Shown here: positions 1 through 4,109 of the stretch, piece by piece
Layout of the letters: every line of letters starts with the position of its first letter
Position numbering within the stretch: the stretch's first letter is position 1
Origin: Prevotella sp.
GTDB lineage: Bacteria > Bacteroidota > Bacteroidia > Bacteroidales > Bacteroidaceae
Direction of reading: 5' to 3'
NCBI GenBank assembly: GCA_021636625.1
Contig: JAJWLX010000103.1
Span: 1 to 7,592 of the forward strand
Length of the DNA stretch: 7,592 nt
Notes under the pieces: model-generated
Told to the model about the DNA's origin: nothing
Seen by the model: only the letters and a program-made list of their open reading frames with translations
Database searches by the model: none
Position numbers and translations under genes: made by a program

Positions 1-35
1 AGGCTAAAAAGAAAGGTGCTCATTTTGAGCACCTT
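1..35 (-). terminator. Intrinsic terminator at the left edge
   Basis: A perfect 10-bp stem (13-22 with 26-35, arm AAGGTGCTCA) closes a 3-base loop. Read on the minus strand it is followed by a T-rich tract (complement of 1-12, including TTCTTTTT), which is the layout of a Rho-independent terminator for leftward transcription. It lies beyond the WYL gene's own terminator, so it is a backup terminator or belongs to something lost or unseen. The + strand side lacks a U tract, so bidirectional action is less likely. Confidence 0.7.
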
Positions 36-89
36 AACTATCATTTGTTGTCGATGTTAATCGTTGTTTATCACGACTTACTTTCCGAT

Positions 90-135
90 GCAGAAATGAA
101 AATGGCGGTAAATACAAAATTACGTATTTACCGCC
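90..135 (-). terminator. Terminator of the WYL regulator gene
   Basis: A perfect 12-bp stem (GGCGGTAAATAC at 104-115 with 124-135) and an 8-base loop lie 21 bases beyond the stop codon of the minus-strand WYL gene. On the minus strand the hairpin is followed by a moderately T-rich stretch (ATTTTCATTTC). The T tract is interrupted, so termination may be partial; a second terminator lies about 70 bases further on. Confidence 0.7.
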
Positions 136-156
136 TTAATCATTTGTTGAGAGGAG

Positions 157-1074
157 TTAAGAAGGGCAGATCTTGTATTTCTTAGCAAGGTTTCTCAACC
201 TTTCACTCACCTCTTCCCTTAGCCATTGTGGTTCCAGTACTTCCATGGTGTCCATGTTGGAGAAAATCTCCTGTTCGAAATCAAACTCTGTTTTCAGGTG
301 ATACTCAAAGATGGAGTATTCATCGGTACGCTTCATTTCCTTTTGAGACTCATGGAGAGGAAGATTACGTATGTAGTTGCTCTGGAAGGCATCTACCTTG
401 AGCACCACCTTCTGAACTTCGGAATCCTTGTTGTTGATGATTCCAAAGCAATCCTTGAAATATTCGGCCGGTTCCAAATCCTTTGGCATCTTGAAAACTT
501 TGTCTGAGATGATGACATTTTCCATACGGTCAAGGGCATAACAACGGATATCGTCTGTGCCAGGGCTATAGGCAACCACATACCAGCGTTTCTTGAAAGC
601 CTTCACGAAATAAGGATGGATGTCAAACTCATAATACTTCTCGGAATTGTAACTATAGTAAGAGATGAAAATGACATGGTTGTCACGCATGGCCTTGATG
701 ATGTCTTCCAGATAGTTTCTGCCAGAAGGCATGTCCTCCAGAAGGACCCGTTCCTTGAGCTTGCGGCTGTAGCCAACCATGGCATGGAGGGAGAAGGCAT
801 TGAGCATCCAACTTCGGGTACTTCCTTCCTCGAAGCAGCCGCCATACTCGATGTTGTAGCGGTATCCACTGCCACATTCGATGTTTATCTCAAACAGTTC
901 CTCGATGCTATGGATGTTGTTGATGAAGGTTCTTCGGGAGAGTTCTGTTCCCTCACTGAGGTCAGAGTCCAACCATCTGCTTTGGATTTCCTTCAGGGTG
1001 ATGCCGCCTCTTTTCTTTGCCCGGTGGATGGTTTCCACGAGCCAGACATATTTGTTTAATTGGTTGATTGCCAT
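157..1074 (-). CDS. WYL-domain transcriptional regulator
   Basis: A 305-residue protein with the build of WYL regulators: winged helix-turn-helix, WYL ligand-sensing domain, C-terminal WCX-like extension. Residues about 5-75 form the DNA-binding part, with a likely recognition helix around SRRTFINNIHSIEELF (46-61). The WYL core is about 125-195, with the diagnostic KRWYVVAYS at 162-170. The tail contains MEVLEPQWLREEV (277-289), typical of the C-terminal extension. I chose the ATG at 1074 rather than 1188. The upstream 38 codons cover the promoter (-7 box at 1112-1119) and do not look like protein, and MAINQLNKYVWLVETI is a natural start for the helix-turn-helix. Proteins of this family act in the cytoplasm, binding DNA as dimers and sensing nucleic acid or nucleotide ligands; BrxR and CapW regulate defence loci. 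It is divergent from a 109-codon gene. Control of that gene or of the restriction pair further right is inference. Confidence 0.9.
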   Translation of the reverse strand: MAINQLNKYVWLVETIHRAKKRGGITLKEIQSRWLDSDLSEGTELSRRTFINNIHSIEELFEINIECGSGYRYNIEYGGCFEEGSTRSWMLNAFSLHAMVGYSRKLKERVLLEDMPSGRNYLEDIIKAMRDNHVIFISYYSYNSEKYYEFDIHPYFVKAFKKRWYVVAYSPGTDDIRCYALDRMENVIISDKVFKMPKDLEPAEYFKDCFGIINNKDSEVQKVVLKVDAFQSNYIRNLPLHESQKEMKRTDEYSIFEYHLKTEFDFEQEIFSNMDTMEVLEPQWLREEVSERLRNLAKKYKICPS

Positions 1075-1111
1075 ATTATCTTGTTTTATTTTGTTTCTTA
1101 TAATTTTGGTA

Positions 1112-1119
1112 CAAAGATA
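1112..1119 (-). promoter_or_regulatory. -7 box of the WYL gene promoter
   Basis: The minus strand reads TATCTTTG, a perfect match to the Bacteroidota -7 element TAnnTTTG. Transcription would start near 1105, giving a leader of about 30 bases before the ATG at 1074. No good TTTG box is found 19-21 bases upstream, so the promoter may be weak or need an activator. Confidence 0.65.
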
Positions 1120-1165
1120 ACGGAAAAGTAGGAAAATATGTTGCACAAGTTGAATTATTTTTGAT

Positions 1166-1184
1166 GTGTGAAGTGATTTTACAC
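1166..1184. promoter_or_regulatory. Imperfect inverted repeat, possible operator
   Basis: GTGTGAA (1166-1172) and TTTACAC (1178-1184) form an inverted repeat with six matches and one G-T pair around a 5-base spacer. It lies where the -33 element of the rightward promoter should be, in the gap shared by the divergent WYL and 109-codon genes. This is a natural place for an autoregulating WYL dimer to bind. The symmetry is visible; the operator role is inferred. Confidence 0.35.
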
Positions 1185-1194
1185 CCATTTCTTC

Positions 1195-1202
1195 TATCTT
1201 TG
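1195..1202 (+). promoter_or_regulatory. -7 box of the 109-codon gene promoter
   Basis: TATCTTTG matches TAnnTTTG exactly and would start transcription near 1209, about 14 bases before the ATG at 1223. There is no TTTG at the right distance upstream, and an inverted repeat (1166-1184) sits there instead. This suggests a regulated promoter. Confidence 0.65.
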
Positions 1203-1222
1203 CATTAAAAACTTAGAAAGAA

Positions 1223-1552
1223 ATGATGAATTCTAATAATAACAAACAAATGGTCAAGCGCCGTATCTATTCCTTCCAAATGGACGGCGAGAGTAGGGCA
1301 GAGGCAATCCTTCGTGCCTTTCAGCTATATACACTTGTAGATTGGGCATTATATAATAAGGTGTCCTTTCAGATAATATCTTCTGTAAAGCACCCGTTAT
1401 TGATGGGAGAACTTATTCAGCTCATGTCTATAGGGCAGTCATTTACGGATTCTGCCCAGGTGGAGTTTCTTCAAAAGATACAGGCAGGTGATGAGCAGAG
1501 ACTTCTGCTTGTCATACTGGCGTATAGGGATGGAAATGAATCAGCAGAATAA
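1223..1552 (+). CDS. Uncharacterised 109-residue protein
   Basis: I do not recognise this family. The predicted protein is small, cytoplasmic and mostly helical, with no signal peptide or clear membrane segment. After a polar start rich in Asn and Lys, the body reads like a compact folded domain (VKRRIYSFQMDGESRAEAIL, then a hydrophobic DWALYNKVSFQII stretch, then a helical half ending LLLVILAYRDGNESAE). The ATG at 1223 is followed directly by a second ATG; a purine-rich AGAAAGAA precedes it and a -7 box lies 20 bases upstream, all supporting expression. A start at the later Met (MVKRR) is possible. It is divergent from the WYL regulator, which suggests regulation by it, and ends 11 bases before the promoter of the small RNA unit. 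No nuclease, toxin or binding motif is visible. Confidence 0.75.
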   Translation: MMNSNNNKQMVKRRIYSFQMDGESRAEAILRAFQLYTLVDWALYNKVSFQIISSVKHPLLMGELIQLMSIGQSFTDSAQVEFLQKIQAGDEQRLLLVILAYRDGNESAE

Positions 1553-1563
1553 TTTGTTTTTTG

Positions 1564-1594
1564 TTTGGTGATTCAGAAAATAGTTATACCTTTG
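1564..1594 (+). promoter_or_regulatory. Consensus promoter of the tRNA-like RNA
   Basis: TTTG (1564-1567), a 19-base spacer, then TACCTTTG (1587-1594) match the full Bacteroidota promoter consensus. The start site would fall near 1600-1602, exactly where the tRNA-like fold and a small ORF begin. It is among the best promoters in the window and shows that the short unit downstream is probably transcribed separately from the 109-codon gene. Confidence 0.75.
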
Positions 1595-1600
1595 TGCAGA

Positions 1601-1685
1601 GATGAAAATTACGATGATGGCAGCAGGTAGCCGAGCGGTCTTCGGAGCGCATATCGTAGGTTCGATTCCTACCGTTATTTTCATT
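1601..1685 (+). ncRNA. tRNA-like structured RNA, probably non-decoding
   Basis: The sequence folds as a near-tRNA. The T arm is textbook: GTAGG (1656-1660), loop TTCGATT, CCTAC (1668-1672). The D arm is TGGC (1618-1621), loop AGCAGGTA with the usual GG-T-A, and GCCG (1630-1633). The acceptor is AATTACG (1607-1613) with CGTTATT (1673-1679), one U-U mismatch, and pairing continues outward through TGAA/TTCA to about 1601/1685. The variable region (1651-1655) has the normal 5 bases. Departures: four bases instead of two between acceptor and D stem, no encoded CCA, and an anticodon arm (1635-1650) that closes as a UUCG tetraloop with a G-G mismatch, so no proper 7-base anticodon loop exists. A consensus promoter lies directly upstream and a terminator at 1714-1735. 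It could be a decayed tRNA gene or a tRNA mimic; the active-looking promoter favours an expressed RNA. A 31-codon ORF overlaps it. Confidence 0.6.
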
Positions 1686-1697
1686 TTTGAGCTCTGA
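1602..1697 (+). CDS. Possible 31-residue hydrophobic peptide within the RNA unit
   Basis: An ATG at 1602, at or next to the predicted transcript start, opens 31 codons ending at TGA (1695-1697). The peptide starts MKITMMAAGSRAVFGAH and ends with a hydrophobic stretch IVGSIPTVIFIFEL, so it could sit in the membrane. It would be translated with almost no leader. Against it: the same bases form T and D arms typical of a tRNA, which constrains the sequence for another reason and may leave an open frame by chance. I list it as an alternative reading of the unit. Confidence 0.2.
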   Translation: MKITMMAAGSRAVFGAHIVGSIPTVIFIFEL

Positions 1698-1713
1698 GAC
1701 TCTAACCACAGTG

Positions 1714-1735
1714 CGGGGCTTCATGCCCCGTTTTA
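1714..1735 (+). terminator. Intrinsic terminator of the tRNA-like RNA unit
   Basis: A 6-bp GC-only stem (CGGGGC 1714-1719 with GCCCCG 1725-1730), a 5-base loop and TTTTA form a clear Rho-independent terminator. With the promoter at 1564-1594 it defines a transcript of roughly 135 bases. It could also end transcription from the 109-codon gene. Confidence 0.8.
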
Positions 1736-1810
1736 TGTTTAGATCTTGTCTCGTAATAATGCTTCTTTTGTGATAAGTTTGAGTGGAATGGGAGATAGAA
1801 ACTGTTAAAT
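1736..1810. other. Short gap without recognised features
   Basis: I see no gene, hairpin or promoter match in this AT-rich stretch between the RNA unit's terminator and the repeat-bearing promoter of the ATPase relic. Confidence 0.5.
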
Positions 1811-1842
1811 CTTGGAAAAACGGACAAATTATCGTATATTTG
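1811..1842 (+). promoter_or_regulatory. Promoter of the ATPase relic
   Basis: CTTG (1811-1814), a 20-base spacer and TATATTTG (1835-1842) form a good Bacteroidota promoter with a start near 1849. The first of three phased repeats overlaps the stretch between the two boxes, so whatever binds the repeats would probably compete with RNA polymerase. Confidence 0.6.
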
Positions 1843-1893
1843 CCATGGAAAAGCGGACAAAATACGCCCGTTTAATAATAGAAAAGGGGACAA
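1814..1893 (+). repeat. Three 14-base direct repeats with a 33-base period
   Basis: Copies are at 1814-1827 (GGAAAAACGGACAA), 1847-1860 (GGAAAAGCGGACAA) and 1880-1893 (AGAAAAGGGGACAA). Starts are exactly 33 bases apart, about three DNA turns, while the intervening bases are unrelated. The last copy ends four bases before the ATG at 1898. Relative to the predicted start site the copies are centred near -28, +5 and +38, which fits a repressor operator or an RNA leader element. The full-length ATPase at the right end has an array of identical period but different sequence. Confidence 0.8.
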
Positions 1894-1897
1894 GGAT

Positions 1898-2083
1898 ATG
1901 ATTAAACGTAAGATAGACAGATATTTAGCCGATTTCTTCGAAGCGAATAAGAAAGCTTTGAGATTGACAGGAGCAAGACAGGTAGGAAAAATCACTTATC
2001 TCCCTATTTACATGCTGATGTTTATCAAGAAAGAACAGAAGCTGCCTACCAAATATTCCATTGATTTAAGCGGACTGGTTTAA
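1898..2083 (+). pseudogene. AAA/DUF4143-type ATPase relic with internal deletion
   Basis: The 61 codons join two parts normally hundreds of residues apart. Residues 1-31 are the N-terminus of this ATPase family, ending at the P-loop GARQVGK (25-31). From about residue 32 the protein reads TYLPIYMLMFIKKEQKLP and ends YSIDLSGLV, which resembles the C-terminal tail of such proteins (recognised from memory of the family). Walker B, sensor and nuclease-like parts are gone, and the P-loop is followed by Ile instead of Thr or Ser. The full-length relative at 6089-7390 is 433 residues and shows GARQVGKT at the same place. The join is in frame near 1990 and both ends are intact, so this is a clean deletion of roughly 350 codons. 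Promoter, repeats and terminator remain, so a short peptide could still be made, but ATPase function is lost. Confidence 0.8.
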
Positions 2084-2102
2084 AGGAGCTCAGTATTAAA
2101 AG

Positions 2103-2131
2103 AGAGTCCGGTTTTCTAAAGGACTCTTTTT
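2103..2131 (+). terminator. Terminator of the ATPase relic
   Basis: AGAGTCC (2103-2109) pairs with GGACTCT (2121-2127) around an 11-base loop and is followed by TTTT. It lies 19 bases after the relic's stop codon and would end rightward transcription. On the opposite strand the same bases fall in a 12-codon ORF. Confidence 0.75.
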
Positions 2132-2146
2132 CATTATTATTGAATG

Positions 2147-2154
2147 CAAAGATA
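2147..2154 (-). promoter_or_regulatory. Orphan leftward -7 box
   Basis: The minus strand reads TATCTTTG, a perfect -7 element, with no annotated gene behind it. Transcription would start near 2140 and run antisense into the ATPase relic's terminator. An ATG at 2132-2134 would open only 12 codons. There is no good TTTG box upstream, so it may be a leftover from a lost gene. Confidence 0.3.
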
Positions 2155-2166
2155 GTAATCATCTTT

Positions 2167-2188
2167 TTAGTAAGAACTTTATTACTAA
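2167..2188. repeat. AT-rich inverted repeat
   Basis: TTAGTAA (2167-2173) and TTACTAA (2182-2188) are perfect complements around an 8-base spacer, just upstream of the orphan leftward -7 box. It could be an operator for that promoter. In such AT-rich DNA a 7-base palindrome has modest weight. Confidence 0.4.
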
Positions 2189-2256
2189 TTAATTTTTTAG
2201 TTGTGATATTGGCAGTATTTCCTGATTCCATGAAGTGTACCTTGGGGATGGAATGG

Positions 2257-2289
2257 AACTACCCACAAGTCTTTCGCTTGTGGGTAGTT
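2257..2289 (-). terminator. Strong hairpin after the DUF262-DUF1524 gene
   Basis: A perfect 13-bp stem (AACTACCCACAAG at 2257-2269 with 2277-2289) and a 7-base loop start 8 bases beyond the stop codon of the minus-strand nuclease gene. Position and strength suggest transcript end formation or protection of the mRNA 3' end. Neither side carries a U tract, so it is not a classical intrinsic terminator. Confidence 0.5.
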
Positions 2290-2297
2290 GAATACTA

Positions 2298-4109
2298 TCA
2301 CTCTCTTTGATGGAAAGAATCCTTGAGAATTTTACACATGTCATCAAGGTGTTCTTCTGCCAGGCCTTCATTCCATTTTGTATGATCATCCTCAGCCATT
2401 CTGAACATCTTCAGCATCTTGATACTTTGCAGTGACTTGTTATCTATCTGTTCCTGGATACGTGCAAACTTCACCCGCACATTATCATTGCTCTGTTGGG
2501 AATTAAAACTTTGGGAAATCATGGCCAGATTACCAAAGCCATTAGTGACGTCTTCATTCCAGGTGTCGTTGTAAGATTCATCCTGCGGATGAAGGTGTTC
2601 AATGGAGCGATTTGTTCGGAAGACATAAGTTTCCACAACGCGTTGGTCTTCCTTGTTGAAGAAGTCTTTTCTTCTTTCCCAAAGATAGTAGTCCAGTCGC
2701 CAGAACCAATATCTGCTGATATTCGGATACCTGAGTTCCCTGAGATCCGAAGGATGATAGCCTTTTTGGATCCGGTATGCATTATCCGTTTCCTTCAGTT
2801 TTGCAATGATTTCCTGCGATGTGATTTTCCAGTCATCTGTCAGGTCGTGGAGATATTGCATATAGGGTTTCAACCAGATATGGAACTCCGTTGACACGGT
2901 AAGCATGGACATATACTGGCGCATTTGCTCGCGGTATTCTCTTTTTGCTGCATCTGTATCCCTGAAGTTGATGGAGAATCTGCTCTGTCCGTTTGATATA
3001 TCCTTTCTTACCACGTAATAGTCTAGTAAAAGACGGTAGAACAGCAGGTTGTGATAGAATCTCTTCATGTTTTTAATTTGATGCTCGTCAAATGTGTTCA
3101 ACAGTTTATCCTTCTGATAGAAGCTGTCTTTGCCGTCACAGTTTTCTGTAAGGTCCAGGACTAGCAGAAGGAATTCAGGGAAAGTGATAATGCTATCCTC
3201 TTTTTCCGTGAGGTTGATGGCATTCGTCTTTTCCTTCTTCCTTATTGGGATGATGTCGATGGTAGGAGCATCCTTCTGGGTATCATTTGCAATTTGGATA
3301 CCATTGATGACGGATTCAAAGTTGTTGTTACGGCAATTTGCCAATGCTTGGCGATACTTATTGGCATACTCCTCATCACTTGTTGTGTCCGTTCTGTTGT
3401 AGATAGGTCGTTCCATTAGAGCTACCCATTTCCAGATCTTGACAAACTCCTCTGCCTCTTCCTGGTTCTTCAGCAGCGTGACTTTCAGGATTTCGTGTTG
3501 CTCCAATCCCTTTCCTGTAGAGTTTAATACCTCAAAATACCTGTTCAGTGAGGTGGCATCATTGAGATAGTGGGTAGGAAGTTCGGATATGAAGAAGGTG
3601 AGATGGTTATAGATGTTATGGGCAAAGTTGCTGATTTGATCCGGGTCGCCATCAAATTCACTTTTCAGAAAATCCTGAATGCCTTGAATGGCATCCTTCA
3701 TGCACGTATTTTCATAGGTGGCATGTGGGCGGTCATGGGCCAGTGCTTCCAGATATTCTTCATCTTCCCCTCTGGCAGAGAGTATCAGGCGTTTGCCATC
3801 CCGCAGAAAGTCTCTCCATCCGGGGAATTTCTTGAACACAATGGCCATTAGGATCATGACGGTGAATCTCTGCTGGCCGTCTATCAGGTCTATATATCCG
3901 TTGCGCTTGATGGTTGTCAGCATGCCCAGGTAGTAGGGATTATGCTCTTTTTGGAACGTCTTAGACTTAAAGTGCTCCTTTAAGTCACGGAGTAGTTTGG
4001 TCACCTCCTTGGGTGTCCATGCAAACAGCCGCTGGTACAAAGGTATACAGAAGCGCTCTGAAGTTATATCTTTTAGGGTTACCCCATTTTCGTTATTCAT
4101 ATTCTTCAT
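2298..4109 (-). CDS. DUF262-DUF1524 (HNH) nuclease protein, GmrSD-like
   Basis: A 603-residue protein with two recognisable modules. Residues 12-210 are DUF262 (ParB/GmrS-like): IPLYQRLFAW at 22-31, the hallmark IDGQQRFTV at 76-84, and FEVLNSTGKGLEQ at 192-204. This domain binds and hydrolyses nucleotides in characterised relatives. The C-terminal part (about 480-560) is a DUF1524 HNH-type nuclease: SIEHLHPQ (502-509, with His505 as likely catalytic base), GFGNLAMIS (524-532) and FNSQQSN (535-541). The helical middle is not recognisable. GmrSD, BrxU and SspE share this pairing and cut modified or phosphorothioated DNA, so restriction of foreign DNA is the expected role; the substrate is unknown. 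The ATG at 4109 overlaps the end of the upstream DUF262 gene by 17 bases, pointing to coupled translation; a second in-frame ATG at 4100 also overlaps it. A strong hairpin follows the stop. Confidence 0.9.
   Translation of the reverse strand: MKNMNNENGVTLKDITSERFCIPLYQRLFAWTPKEVTKLLRDLKEHFKSKTFQKEHNPYYLGMLTTIKRNGYIDLIDGQQRFTVMILMAIVFKKFPGWRDFLRDGKRLILSARGEDEEYLEALAHDRPHATYENTCMKDAIQGIQDFLKSEFDGDPDQISNFAHNIYNHLTFFISELPTHYLNDATSLNRYFEVLNSTGKGLEQHEILKVTLLKNQEEAEEFVKIWKWVALMERPIYNRTDTTSDEEYANKYRQALANCRNNNFESVINGIQIANDTQKDAPTIDIIPIRKKEKTNAINLTEKEDSIITFPEFLLLVLDLTENCDGKDSFYQKDKLLNTFDEHQIKNMKRFYHNLLFYRLLLDYYVVRKDISNGQSRFSINFRDTDAAKREYREQMRQYMSMLTVSTEFHIWLKPYMQYLHDLTDDWKITSQEIIAKLKETDNAYRIQKGYHPSDLRELRYPNISRYWFWRLDYYLWERRKDFFNKEDQRVVETYVFRTNRSIEHLHPQDESYNDTWNEDVTNGFGNLAMISQSFNSQQSNDNVRVKFARIQEQIDNKSLQSIKMLKMFRMAEDDHTKWNEGLAEEHLDDMCKILKDSFHQRE

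Noticed and set aside
616..1059. 147-codon plus-strand ORF inside the WYL gene
   Set aside because: Antisense shadow of a clearly conserved protein; no promoter of its own.
1075..1188. N-terminal extension of the WYL protein to an ATG at 1188
   Set aside because: These 38 codons span the promoter and read as random residues; the helix-turn-helix starts naturally at 1074.
1656..1672. T-arm sequence as an attachment site with a second copy in the window
   Set aside because: I found no second copy of the T-arm core in the window and no integrase gene, so an integration event cannot be supported.
1601..1685. Ordinary functional tRNA gene with a readable anticodon
   Set aside because: No 7-base anticodon loop can be formed; the arm closes as a UUCG tetraloop and neither U33 nor an anticodon is placed correctly.
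1814..1893. ToxI-like RNA antitoxin repeats of a type III toxin-antitoxin system
   Set aside because: Less than half of each 33-base unit is conserved, no terminator separates the repeats from the gene, and the gene is an ATPase relic rather than a ToxN-like toxin.
1702..1995. 97-codon minus-strand ORF
   Set aside because: It is antisense to the ATPase relic, its promoter and the repeats, with no sign of protein-like composition.
2496..2894. 132-codon plus-strand ORF inside the DUF262-DUF1524 gene
   Set aside because: Lies opposite the HNH nuclease motifs and is explained as a shadow.
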